A DNA stretch of 10,482 nt from Calditrichia bacterium (GCA_026991005.1 JALXCH010000605.1:1-10482); one strand, 5' to 3'; shown: positions 1-6,894, counted from the first letter of the stretch. The notes: generated by a model not told the origin, from the letters alone. Program-made: numbers and translations.

Positions 1-99
1 GTGTATAAATCTAAAAAAGAGCGGCAGGAAGAATACGAGCGGGAACAGGCCGAACAACAAGCTCAAAAAGAAACATCGGAAGCGCCGCAGAGTGAATAA
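1..99 (+). CDS. C-terminal tail of an unidentified protein (partial)
   Basis: Frame 1 is open from the first base to a TAA at 97-99 and gives 32 residues. The tail is almost entirely charged or polar (KKERQEEYEREQ, then EQQAQKE, ending APQSE) with no hydrophobic segment, so it looks like a flexible or coiled-coil-like C-terminal extension. The true start lies outside the window; the GTG at position 1 need not be a start codon. The tail carries no motif that identifies a family. The gene is on the same strand as the polyprenyl synthase, 160 bases upstream of it, so it may or may not belong to the same transcript. Coding status rests only on the open frame and the protein-like composition. Confidence 0.55.
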   Translation: MYKSKKERQEEYEREQAEQQAQKETSEAPQSE

Positions 100-118
100 T
101 CGGTTTATTACAGTACCC

Positions 119-147
119 GGAAGAATGACTTCTGTGCATTCTCTTCC
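119..147 (+). terminator. Imperfect hairpin, possible weak terminator
   Basis: GGAAGAATG (119-127) can pair with the arm at 137-147, leaving a two-base bulge (142-143) and a nine-base loop. It lies 20 bases after the stop of the upstream partial gene. No run of T follows it, so it is a poor intrinsic terminator and may simply be a hairpin. Confidence 0.22.
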
Positions 148-259
148 TATTAGCGATTCAATTTATTTTCTCACACCCATCCGGGGAGATATTTTTTTAA
201 ATTACAGACGGAAACAAGATAGGCTCCGTTTGATGCGAACTGTGTAAGGCGAAACCAAC

Positions 260-1237
260 ATGGCTCTTTCTGCAAAGAAAATTTTCAAACCTTTTTCCCG
301 CGATCTCAGCATTTTTCAGGATTATTTTAAAAAGAGCATGGCATCCAATGTGCGCATTGTGGATGAGGTGGCGAAATATCTGGTCCGGCACAAAGGAAAA
401 CAGTTGCGCCCCATGCTGGTGATAACCTCCGCCCGCACCCTGGCAGATCCCGGTGAAAAAACCTATCTGGCTGCGGTCGTGGTGGAACTGCTGCACACCG
501 CAACTCTGGTCCACGACGATGTGGTGGATGAATCGGAAATTCGGCGTGGTTTTCCCACCATTAACGCCGTTTGGAAAAATAAAATTGCCGTGCTCATGGG
601 GGACTACCTTCTCTCCAAATCGTTGATTATTGCCACCGAAATTGGGCATCTGGAGCTCATGAATATCATTGCCAACGTTGCCAAACGGCTGAGCAAGGGG
701 GAACTTCTGCAAATTCAAAAATCCCGCAAGCTCAATATCAACGAATCAGAATACTTCCAGATGATTTCTGATAAAACCGCCTCTCTCATTTCCGCCTGCT
801 GCGAAATTGGAGCCATCACGGTAAACGCTACCGACCGGGAACGCGATATTCTGCGCTCCTTTGGTGAATATCTGGGAATCGCTTTTCAGATTAAAGATGA
901 TTTACTGGACTACCAGAGCCGCTCCAGTATTCTGGGTAAACCGGTCGGTCACGATTTAAAGGAAAAGAAAATCACCCTGCCCCTTATTTATGCCCTGGAA
1001 GCGGTGGGAAAGGACGAACGGAAACAGATTACACGCATGTTGAAAAACGGGGTGGAGAAAAAGGAAATCAACTACATTGTAGATTTTATTATCAAATACC
1101 AGGGGATTAAACGGGCGGAAGCGAAGGCACAGGAATACAAAGACCGGGCCATTGCGGAGCTGGATAAGCTTCCGCACACGAAAGCCCGGGAAGTACTCCA
1201 GAACCTGGCTGAATTCGTCGTCAACCGTAGCAAATAA
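260..1237 (+). CDS. ispB: Long-chain trans-polyprenyl diphosphate synthase
   Basis: Cytoplasmic Mg2+-dependent prenyltransferase that adds isopentenyl diphosphate units to an allylic diphosphate, making the prenyl tail of respiratory quinones. At 325 residues it has the usual family length. The conserved blocks are in order: GKQLRP (46-51, IPP binding), first aspartate-rich motif DDVVD (86-90), KT pair (172-173) and second aspartate-rich motif DDLLD (213-217) within FQIKDDLLDY. The residue five before the first motif is alanine (A81), a small side chain; in this family that is typical of enzymes making long products rather than FPP or GGPP. Octaprenyl or heptaprenyl is therefore likely, but exact chain length cannot be read from sequence, and the symbol ispB is by analogy. 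The ATG at 260 is preceded by a weak purine-rich stretch (TAAGGCG). It is probably the first gene of a block with apbE and the heptosyltransferase. Confidence 0.92.
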   Translation: MALSAKKIFKPFSRDLSIFQDYFKKSMASNVRIVDEVAKYLVRHKGKQLRPMLVITSARTLADPGEKTYLAAVVVELLHTATLVHDDVVDESEIRRGFPTINAVWKNKIAVLMGDYLLSKSLIIATEIGHLELMNIIANVAKRLSKGELLQIQKSRKLNINESEYFQMISDKTASLISACCEIGAITVNATDRERDILRSFGEYLGIAFQIKDDLLDYQSRSSILGKPVGHDLKEKKITLPLIYALEAVGKDERKQITRMLKNGVEKKEINYIVDFIIKYQGIKRAEAKAQEYKDRAIAELDKLPHTKAREVLQNLAEFVVNRSK

Positions 1238-1256
1238 CCGATTCAAGCGCACCTCT

Positions 1257-2288
1257 ATGAAGTACTCAACTCTCTTTTCAGTTCTCATCCTCGTTCTCTT
1301 TTTCTCCCAATGCAACCGATCGACATACCAGCCCTTTAGTGAACACGAATTGTTGCTGGGTACATTCGTTCACATTACTATTTACGATTCCAGTTTGAAC
1401 CGTGAACTGGCAGCCCGTGCCGTGGATAGCGCCTTCCAGAAAATACGAGAAATCGAAGCTCACACCAATCCCTACGACAGCGCTGCGGAGGTTTCTGCCA
1501 TTAACCGTCAGAGCACAGCGAACAAACCCGTTTTTCTTTCTCCAGTGCTTGCCCCGCTCCTGCAACAAGCTCTGAACATTGCCCGGGAGACCAACGGAGC
1601 GTATGACCCCACCCTCTGGCCGGTGTTTCGATTATGGCATTTTGGAACAGACAGCGCCCGGGTGCCGGATTCTCTCCGGATTGCCCGCCTGCTCCCCCGT
1701 GTTGACTTTCGGAACCTCCTGCTTCACAGAGACACCCTTATCTTTACCCGCAACGGAATGGGCTTAGATCTGAGCGGGGTAAGCAAAGGATATGCCGTGG
1801 AGCAGGCGCGCCGGGTATTAAAACAATCAGGTTTTCGCAACTTCATCATCGACGCCGGGGGAAATCTGGGGATAGAATGGCACCGGAGGGATTCGGTCAC
1901 CGTGTATATTCGTCATCCCCGGATAGAAGGGCAATTCCTTGGCAGCTTTAAGGTGAACCGGAGTTGCGGTATCTCCACATCGGGGGATTATCAGGACTTC
2001 TTTCTCCAGGATTCCATTCGGTATCATCACATTCTGAATCCCGCGACCGGTTATCCGGCGCGCGAAGCGGTGAGTGTTACGGTGTGGGCACCCGATGCCC
2101 TAACTGCTGACGGTCTCTCCACCGCCCTTTTTGTAATGGGAGCTGACCAGGGTATAGCTTTTGCCAGAGCACATCCGGGAATTGAAGTCCTCTTTGTACA
2201 GGAAACTTCCCGGGGGTTAAAAGAGATTACCACCGCGGGATTTTCCCGGCGATTTACACCTACGAATTCCACCAACCGGGAGCGATAA
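1257..2288 (+). CDS. apbE: FAD:protein FMN transferase, ApbE-type lipoprotein
   Basis: Transfers FMN from FAD onto Thr or Ser of target proteins such as Rnf/Nqr-type or other exported flavoproteins, acting on the outer face of the inner membrane. The start at 1257 gives 343 residues and an N-terminus of a short basic stretch plus hydrophobic core ending in FFSQC (C19), a lipoprotein-like signal. The frame is open further upstream to 1152, but that would overlap the prenyl synthase and bury the signal. Family motifs seen: TNGAYDPTLWPVFRLW (112-127), LDLSGVSKGYA (170-180), IDAGGNLG (198-205), STSGDYQDFF (240-249), YHHILNPATGYPA (256-268) and the metal-binding TADGLSTALFVMG (283-295). The gene begins 19 bases after the preceding stop and ends 5 bases before the next start, so co-transcription is likely. 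Glutamine just before C19 is unusual for a lipobox. The target flavoprotein is not in the window. Confidence 0.93.
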   Translation: MKYSTLFSVLILVLFFSQCNRSTYQPFSEHELLLGTFVHITIYDSSLNRELAARAVDSAFQKIREIEAHTNPYDSAAEVSAINRQSTANKPVFLSPVLAPLLQQALNIARETNGAYDPTLWPVFRLWHFGTDSARVPDSLRIARLLPRVDFRNLLLHRDTLIFTRNGMGLDLSGVSKGYAVEQARRVLKQSGFRNFIIDAGGNLGIEWHRRDSVTVYIRHPRIEGQFLGSFKVNRSCGISTSGDYQDFFLQDSIRYHHILNPATGYPAREAVSVTVWAPDALTADGLSTALFVMGADQGIAFARAHPGIEVLFVQETSRGLKEITTAGFSRRFTPTNSTNRER

Positions 2289-2293
2289 ATCCC

Positions 2294-3391
2294 ATGGTAG
2301 AAGCTGCTCCACAAAAAATTCTGATTATTCGACTTTCTTCTCTGGGAGACATCGTACTCTCTTATCCCCTTCTCTCCGCGCTGCACAAACACTTTCCACA
2401 CGCCGAAATCGATTTCCTGGTGCGTCCGGAATACCAGGAGCTGGTTCGGTACCATCCCGCTGTCCACCAAGTGCTCTTGTTGAACCCGGAAAAAGGGTTG
2501 TTTTATCTGTGGAAACTACGCAAACAACTTTTCCAGAAAAATTATGATGTGATTCTGGATATCCACCGCAATTTGCGAACGTTTGTTCTGCTTGCAGGCA
2601 CGCGCTTCAAACAAATTATTTTCAGATTGGTGGGAAAATCCGCAAATCCCCGGGTCTATCGGGTAAAAAAACAGCAACTGGCACGATTCCTTCTGGTTAG
2701 GTTCAAAATAAATTGGTACCGGAGGTTGTACGGTGGAGCGTTTCCCGTGTGGGAAAAATACCTTCGTACCGCTGCACCACTGGGTATTTCTTCTGCAGAA
2801 ACTACCCGTAATTTCTACTACCCGGAAAACGCGCGGCAAAAGGCGCTTCAAATTCTTAAAAACGCTGGTATTTCCACCCCTTTTGTAGTGATGGCTCCCG
2901 GTTCCCGGCATTTTACCAAGCGCTGGCCAGCCGAATATTTTGCGGAACTGGCAGAACTTATTTTTCAGCGCTACCGACGCCCCACCGTGTTGGTCGGAGG
3001 TTCCCAGGAAAAACAGGTTGCCCGGGAGGTGATTAAGCACGCCCGGAGCGTTCCCATCACCTCCGTGGTGGGACAATTATCGATTTTAGAAACTGCGGCG
3101 GTAATCCACCGGGCTTCCCTGATGGTTACCAACGATTCCGGATTAATGCACATCGCCGATGCTCTAAATGTGCCCCTGGTGGCTATCTTTGGCTCCACAG
3201 TGCGGGAATTTGGTTTCTTCCCCTCCGGGAAACATGCCCGGGTTGTGGAACATCCGGGGCTTTCCTGCCGCCCTTGTTCTCATATTGGACTGGAAAAGTG
3301 CCCTAAAGGGCACTTCCGCTGCATGCGGGAGGTGACTCCCGGGCAGGTGCTCGAGACAATTACCAACCTTCTTGCTGAAGCGGAAAAATAA
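2294..3391 (+). CDS. Glycosyltransferase family 9, LPS heptosyltransferase-like
   Basis: Inner-membrane-associated cytoplasmic GT-B enzyme that, in this family, transfers heptose from ADP-heptose to the LPS inner core (WaaC/WaaF/WaaQ group). At 365 residues it has the normal length. The N-terminus KILIIRLSSLGDIVLSYPLL (8-27) carries the conserved GD (D19, matching the catalytic aspartate of WaaC). The C-terminal domain has APGSRHFTKRWP (201-212) and the nucleotide-sugar signature TNDSGLMHIADAL (279-291) followed by VPLVAIFGST. Near the end are four cysteines (C325, C328, C336, C343) in a CRPC...CPKGHF.CM pattern found in many family members. Start ATG at 2294 lies 5 bases after the apbE stop; GGGAG at 2278-2282, inside the end of apbE, could serve as ribosome binding site. 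The family is clear, but the exact acceptor (core heptose I, II or another sugar) is not, so no symbol is given. Confidence 0.9.
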   Translation: MVEAAPQKILIIRLSSLGDIVLSYPLLSALHKHFPHAEIDFLVRPEYQELVRYHPAVHQVLLLNPEKGLFYLWKLRKQLFQKNYDVILDIHRNLRTFVLLAGTRFKQIIFRLVGKSANPRVYRVKKQQLARFLLVRFKINWYRRLYGGAFPVWEKYLRTAAPLGISSAETTRNFYYPENARQKALQILKNAGISTPFVVMAPGSRHFTKRWPAEYFAELAELIFQRYRRPTVLVGGSQEKQVAREVIKHARSVPITSVVGQLSILETAAVIHRASLMVTNDSGLMHIADALNVPLVAIFGSTVREFGFFPSGKHARVVEHPGLSCRPCSHIGLEKCPKGHFRCMREVTPGQVLETITNLLAEAEK

Positions 3392-3399
3392 GCCCTATT

Positions 3400-3445
3400 C
3401 CCCGATTTATTGCGGGGTCGAAGGGTCCTTCCCGTTTTTCCTTTT
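3400..3445 (+). terminator. Probable intrinsic terminator of the envelope operon
   Basis: CCCCG (3400-3404) pairs with CGGGG (3413-3417) around an eight-base loop, starting 9 bases after the heptosyltransferase stop. A second short palindrome (AAGGGTCCTT, 3421-3430) follows, then CCCGTTTTTCCTTTT. Hairpins with a T-rich tail on the plus strand fit the end of the three-gene block. The exact fold is ambiguous because the arms can pair in more than one way. Confidence 0.5.
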
Positions 3446-3452
3446 CGATGCA

Positions 3453-3490
3453 TAAATAAAACAAAAGGCCATCCCGGGCAGGATGGCCTT
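3453..3490 (-). terminator. Strong intrinsic terminator of the HPF-sigma gene
   Basis: A perfect ten-base stem, AAGGCCATCC (3465-3474) with GGATGGCCTT (3481-3490), closes a six-base loop. Read on the minus strand the stem is followed by TTTTGTTTTATT, a classic T-tract, so it chiefly stops transcription from the minus-strand gene ending at 3623. On the plus strand it is followed only by a short TTCT and could give back-up termination for the convergent operon. Confidence 0.78.
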
Positions 3491-3622
3491 CTACGTCAAA
3501 ATTACCTTTTTACAACAGCACAACTCGGGAGGGTTGTACTACAACAATCATTGCTTCCCAAAAACACCGCTCTGGAGAACCGTACTACCATCGCGAGTCC
3601 TTTTTCCATCCCGGTTATTGCT

Positions 3623-4606
3623 TTAGCGGTTCCATTTCAAACCGTAATCCTGCAATTTCTCCCGAATATATTGTTTGGCGTTTTCCACTTCCTGCTTTAC
3701 CACCTCCGGAGGTACTCCCTGAATCATGGACACTTCTTCGGGAGTAAATCCTTCCATTTCCACCAATTGTAATGCCTGACGCCAGCGATTGGGTAAAAGA
3801 GAAATTACCCGATCCACCGTTTCTTCAATCTCTTCCTCTTCGTACCAATCCTCTGGTTCCGGCGAATTGGGATCTGGAATCACATCCTCGATTTTGACTA
3901 CATCATCGGGCTGGTAGTACTCGTACAGTTCGGTATCCAGATCATGAACTTCCACCGTTTTTTCCAAGGGAACGCGCCGGAAGCGAATTTCCTTCACCTT
4001 GCGCTTAATAATGCTCTCGATGGTCTTATAAATTTTTTCCCGAACTTCCTTCTCGTTAAAATTGGGCTCTACTTCTTCCGATATTTTCAGAACAGCCTCA
4101 TCCAGCACGTCCTGAACCATTAATTCACCCGGTTTCAAAAGTCCCTGGTAAATTCGATTGCGAATCTCCCGATAGGCAAAGTTGTAAAAGCGCTGAAAAT
4201 GTTTTTCAATAAAATCCAGGTACAGCTCCTGAGTTTCTTCGGGAGTACTCGTTTTTAAAAGCATCTCTTTGTAAGTTGGTCGAATCTTGCGCTTGTAATC
4301 GGGTTCATGACGAAGAAATGCTTTAAATTTTTTTACTTCACGAAATAAACTGTTAAACGCCTCATTGGCCGCTTTAGAGAGTTTATCGGCACGTTTTGAG
4401 GCGCGAAGTGTTTTGTTGGGCAAATCCAGAATAATGTCCACATTGTATTCTTCCCGTTTGCTGTGCTTCTCGAATTTAATTCTTAATTTAACCATGTCTG
4501 GATCAAATTTTTCCAGCATTTTTTCCAGCTTTTGAATCTTCCGCTCCAGCGCATTTTGCGTGTGTTCATCCACGGCAATTCCATTGTGCACAATCTCTCG
4601 AATCAT
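3623..4606 (-). CDS. HPF/RaiA (S30AE) domain fused to a sigma-70-like region
   Basis: This 327-residue protein has two halves. Residues 1-98 read as an S30AE ribosome-hibernation domain (HPF/RaiA), which binds the small subunit near the decoding site in stationary phase: an N-terminal IVHNGIAVDEHTQNALERKI, a central KLRIKFEKHS and a helix with the family spacing A..AD....AA..A (69-83). From about 122 the sequence resembles sigma-70 region 2: helix ELYLDFIEKHFQRFYNFAY, then QDVLDEAVLKI (165-175) aligning with the DLVQEVFLRL motif, then VREKIYKTIESIIKRK (188-203) aligning with the WLYRIARN helix. An acidic linker (216-262) leads to a region-4-like helix-turn-helix, LPNRWRQALQL (271-281) followed by GFTPEEVSMIQGVPPEVV (286-303). 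Ordinary HPF is about 100 or 180 residues. The ATG has an ideal AGGAGGA seven bases upstream. The HPF half is fairly secure; the sigma half is inferred by eye. Whether it binds RNA polymerase is unknown. Confidence 0.8.
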   Translation of the reverse strand: MIREIVHNGIAVDEHTQNALERKIQKLEKMLEKFDPDMVKLRIKFEKHSKREEYNVDIILDLPNKTLRASKRADKLSKAANEAFNSLFREVKKFKAFLRHEPDYKRKIRPTYKEMLLKTSTPEETQELYLDFIEKHFQRFYNFAYREIRNRIYQGLLKPGELMVQDVLDEAVLKISEEVEPNFNEKEVREKIYKTIESIIKRKVKEIRFRRVPLEKTVEVHDLDTELYEYYQPDDVVKIEDVIPDPNSPEPEDWYEEEEIEETVDRVISLLPNRWRQALQLVEMEGFTPEEVSMIQGVPPEVVKQEVENAKQYIREKLQDYGLKWNR

Positions 4607-4613
4607 AAAAAGA

Positions 4614-4620
4614 TCCTCCT
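4614..4620 (-). promoter_or_regulatory. Consensus Shine-Dalgarno of the HPF-sigma gene
   Basis: On the minus strand AGGAGGA lies seven bases before the ATG at 4606-4604. It is the strongest ribosome binding site of any gene in the window. It fixes the start codon and suggests efficient translation. Confidence 0.85.
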
Positions 4621-4719
4621 CATTCGTTTAATTGAAAATTCTTTTTCTTAAAACTTCTTGCTTTAAGCATTTGTTTCCAGTAAATTTTGCCTGCTTTTAA
4701 ACAAAAGATAGACAAAACA

Positions 4720-4962
4720 ATGGCCAAAGTAAAAAAGAAAGTAAGAAAAGAAAGTTTTGCTCCGAAGTTTCATTTTCCGCTGACACGAATCAACTTCTAT
4801 ATTCTATTATTAGGAGTCTTTATCCTGGTTGTTGGTTACATTTTCATGTTACTTCCGGATGATCCGGATGCATTTCTGACCCGGACCCTTTCTCCCATTG
4901 TTTTGGTTATTGGCTATTTGGTTATCATTCCTATCGGACTGTTTTATCGTAAAAGGTCTTGA
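4720..4962 (+). CDS. Small two-helix membrane protein, DUF3098-like
   Basis: An 80-residue protein from ATG 4720. A lysine-rich N-terminus (MAKVKKKVRKE) is followed by a first membrane segment at about 24-45 (INFYILLLGVFILVVGYIFM), a short loop LLPDDPDAFLTRT and a second segment at about 57-76 (LSPIVLVIGYLVIIPIGLFY), ending in basic YRKRS. The layout (basic head, N-Y/F-I-L helix, GY/F-I-x-M, DP..F loop, SPIVLVIGY helix) resembles the DUF3098 family of Bacteroidota, whose function is not known. The frame is open upstream to a TTG at 4687, but the ATG gives a more natural start. The basic ends predict both termini in the cytoplasm. It is divergent from the HPF-sigma gene across 113 bases and runs into tRNA-Val 19 bases after its stop, so it may share a transcript with the tRNA. 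The ribosome binding site is weak. Confidence 0.72.
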   Translation: MAKVKKKVRKESFAPKFHFPLTRINFYILLLGVFILVVGYIFMLLPDDPDAFLTRTLSPIVLVIGYLVIIPIGLFYRKRS

Positions 4963-4981
4963 GTTCCCCCACACGACTCTC

Positions 4982-5056
4982 GGGCGCTTAGCTCAGCTGG
5001 TTTAGAGCGCCGCCCTTACAAGGCGGAGGTCACTGGTTCGAATCCAGTAGCGCCCA
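4982..5056 (+). tRNA. tRNA-Val (anticodon UAC)
   Basis: A complete cloverleaf of 75 bases. The acceptor stem GGGCGCT (4982-4988) pairs perfectly with AGCGCCC (5049-5055), with discriminator A at 5056. The D stem is GCTC/GAGC, the anticodon stem CCGCC/GGCGG with loop CTTACAA (T33, anticodon TAC, A37), and the T stem ACTGG/CCAGT with loop TTCGAAT. Anticodon UAC reads valine GUN codons, mainly GUA and GUG. The terminal CCA is not encoded and must be added after transcription. The tRNA follows the small membrane protein by 19 bases with no clear promoter between them. Confidence 0.96.
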
Positions 5057-5413
5057 CTCTTTTACTTCCCTTCATAATCTGATTAAACCGGAATGTACTT
5101 CTGTTTCTTTTCCCTCGTTCTCTAAATATTGAAAGGTCAATTCGACATTGTTCTATTTTTCAGGTACTTTAAGAATTTACCTTCAAAAGTTTTTCACATT
5201 CTTTAAATGTGGTGTGAACTTTTCTTGAAATCGCCAGAAAGAAAATCGTCGGTTCGCTTTTTTCTTCTAAAATTTGCTTTTCCACTTCCAAAACTTTTCA
5301 CATTATATTCATATTGACCCGGCTATTTTTAAAAGAAAAAAAGACCTTCCCTCTGAAATTCACAGGTTGATAATTATGATGATGATTTCTTTCTTTTTTA
5401 ATATTAAAAAATT
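5057..5413. other. AT-rich gap between tRNA-Val and the HAD phosphatase
   Basis: This 357-base convergent gap holds the imperfect inverted repeat described separately (5185-5223) and a second A-rich/T-rich pairing around 5235-5270 (AGAAAGAAAA against TTTTTTCTTC). No reading frame here has a plausible start, ribosome binding site or protein-like composition. The short open frame from 5274 is low-complexity and runs into the phosphatase gene on the other strand. Confidence 0.6.
5185..5223. terminator. Imperfect bidirectional terminator-like inverted repeat
   Basis: AAAAGTT (5185-5191) pairs with AACTTTT (5217-5223), and CACATT (5195-5200) with AATGTG (5206-5211). They are separated by an asymmetric internal loop (3 against 5 bases) and closed by a five-base loop. 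A T-rich run ends the arm on each strand, so it could end both the tRNA transcript and the convergent phosphatase transcript. The AT-rich stem makes it weaker than the one at 3465-3490. Confidence 0.45.
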
Positions 5414-6061
5414 CTATTGTATTATCTTCTGCAATTCAGCTATTGCATTAATTAGAAAATAAGCTCCTTTTAATTCTTCAAGGGGACGAAATCCATATGT
5501 TACTCCGCAAGTGTAAATTCCTGCCGAAAGACCACATTGAATATCTTGTGGACCATCTCCTACAATGATTGCTTGTTGGGGATTTACCTGCGTTTTCTTT
5601 AGAACATAGTGAATAACTTCCGGATTTGGTTTTTTAACTGATAGAGAATCTCCCCCTAAAATCAGATCAAAGAAATGTTGAAGCTTAAGGTTCTGTAGCA
5701 CCTTACGGCTAAATCGTTCCGCTTTATTACTCACGACCACTTTTTTCTTTTGATGAAAAAACTGGAGTGTTTCCACCACACCGGGAAAAGGACGGGTAAA
5801 ATCCGTGAGGTGCTGCTCGTGGTGAGCATAATACAGTTGTAACGCCCGGTTCAGAAGTTCCGGGGTAACCCGCGTTTGAGTTTCCAGACTTCGTTCCACT
5901 AGCCTCGTGATGCCATCCCCCACAAAGGAACGGATTTGTTCTACCGGTAGCGGAGAAAGGTTTAATTGTTGCAGCACGTAGTTGGTGGTCTGAGCAATGT
6001 CCAGGGTGGAATCTACCAGTGTTCCGTCCAGATCAAAGATAATCAAATCCACAGAAACCAT
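5414..6061 (-). CDS. gph: HAD-family phosphatase, phosphoglycolate phosphatase-like
   Basis: A soluble Mg2+-dependent phosphohydrolase of 215 residues, normal for the Gph/PGP-like subgroup with an alpha-helical cap. All four HAD motifs are visible: motif I DLDGTLVDS (10-18) with nucleophile D10 and acid/base D12; motif II VVVSNK (108-113) with S111; the motif III lysine in VKKPNPE (K144); and motif IV IIVGDGPQDI (166-174) with D169 and D173. The cap begins with FVGDGITRLVERSL (46-59), which matches the glycolate-2-phosphate phosphatase group. In that group the enzyme salvages 2-phosphoglycolate formed by DNA repair or oxygenase reactions, but relatives hydrolyse pyrophosphate or nucleotides, so the substrate and symbol are provisional. 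AAAGGA lies five bases before the ATG at 6061-6059. It is transcribed alone and is convergent with the tRNA. Confidence 0.85.
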   Translation of the reverse strand: MVSVDLIIFDLDGTLVDSTLDIAQTTNYVLQQLNLSPLPVEQIRSFVGDGITRLVERSLETQTRVTPELLNRALQLYYAHHEQHLTDFTRPFPGVVETLQFFHQKKKVVVSNKAERFSRKVLQNLKLQHFFDLILGGDSLSVKKPNPEVIHYVLKKTQVNPQQAIIVGDGPQDIQCGLSAGIYTCGVTYGFRPLEELKGAYFLINAIAELQKIIQ

Positions 6062-6499
6062 AAAAATCCTTTCCAGAAGGTTTGCTTAAATAGATTTAAA
6101 AATAATAATCGGATATAAAAGAAGAAGCAAGAAAAAATACAGAAGGGAAAATCAAAATAAACTTTTATATCCTTGAGATATTTATGTACTTAATATTTTT
6201 TATAACATCTGTTGCGGTTTTAAGGATATGACTATTTGAGATTTGCTATCCTGGAATTTTTTACCATGTTTTTCCCGAAGCGTTAAGAACAAAAATAATT
6301 TCTGGTATTATCGGATAAACTGCTGTCATTCGGCTCAAATAATTAAGAATTCAGCCAGAAATATCCCTGTTTTGCCATAGAGATTTTTTACTCAGATTGA
6401 CAGGAGGAGACCAGTGCTCGCATTTTAAATTATCGCTGTAAGCGGAGGTGAAGTATTCCATCATAAATACAAAACTACTTTTCCCATAAGAAGCAAAGC

Positions 6500-6733
6500 A
6501 TGGCCATCATATGATACCCAAAAGGAACGAATCAAATAAATATTGAAAAAGGAGTTGGGTTTAAATCGGGTTTTGTCAATTGTCAGCAATTCGAATACTC
6601 TATCGGGATTGCAATGATATGTAAGAATTATCAGGGGTACTGGGGTTTTAATTTTATGACTCCCAATGATGTTTTTTTATCATTAAATTGGGTAAAAATA
6701 GGTCATTACCTTTTAAGAGATTCCGAAGGTTAG
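6500..6733 (+). pseudogene. Possible relic reading frame with an early in-frame stop
   Basis: An ATG at 6500 is stopped after four codons by TGA (6512-6514). The same frame then stays open for 72 codons to TAG at 6731. The translation has mixed, protein-like composition: INIEKGVGFKSGF, then YSIGIAMICKNY, then GYWGFNFMTPNDVFLSLN, ending LLRDSEG. One internal ATG (6614) would leave only 39 residues. The string GFNFMTPNDVF loosely recalls the GYKTPNEVF-type C-terminal end of IS3/IS481-class transposases, but the match is short and I do not rely on it. In AT-rich DNA, where stop codons are frequent, a 72-codon open run is somewhat unexpected, yet chance is a real possibility. Confidence 0.2.
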
Positions 6734-6894
6734 TATGGATATTTTTACCTGCAACACTCAATAAAAAGGGTTTTTAGATAAGTAGAAACAAAAATTCTTA
6801 TTCTGTTCAGTTTTAATGAGTTCATTGGTTAGGATGTTATTTAAGTTAATAAATCAAAAAAAATGATAGTTGAATAAACAAATTCTTTATATCA

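Noticed and set aside
1152..1256. Upstream extension of the ApbE frame from 1152
   Set aside because: It would overlap the prenyl synthase by 86 bases and place 35 charged residues before an otherwise clear signal sequence. The start at 1257 is preferred.
3410..3772. A 120-codon plus-strand open frame after the heptosyltransferase
   Set aside because: It runs through two terminator hairpins and then antisense to the HPF-sigma gene. The translation has no family features.
4687..4719. Upstream TTG start for the small membrane protein
   Set aside because: The ATG at 4720 gives a conventional basic N-terminus, and there is no ribosome binding site before the TTG.
5274..5462. A 62-codon plus-strand frame between the tRNA and the phosphatase
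   Set aside because: Low-complexity F/I/K-rich translation typical of AT-rich non-coding DNA, no ribosome binding site, and its end overlaps the phosphatase gene.
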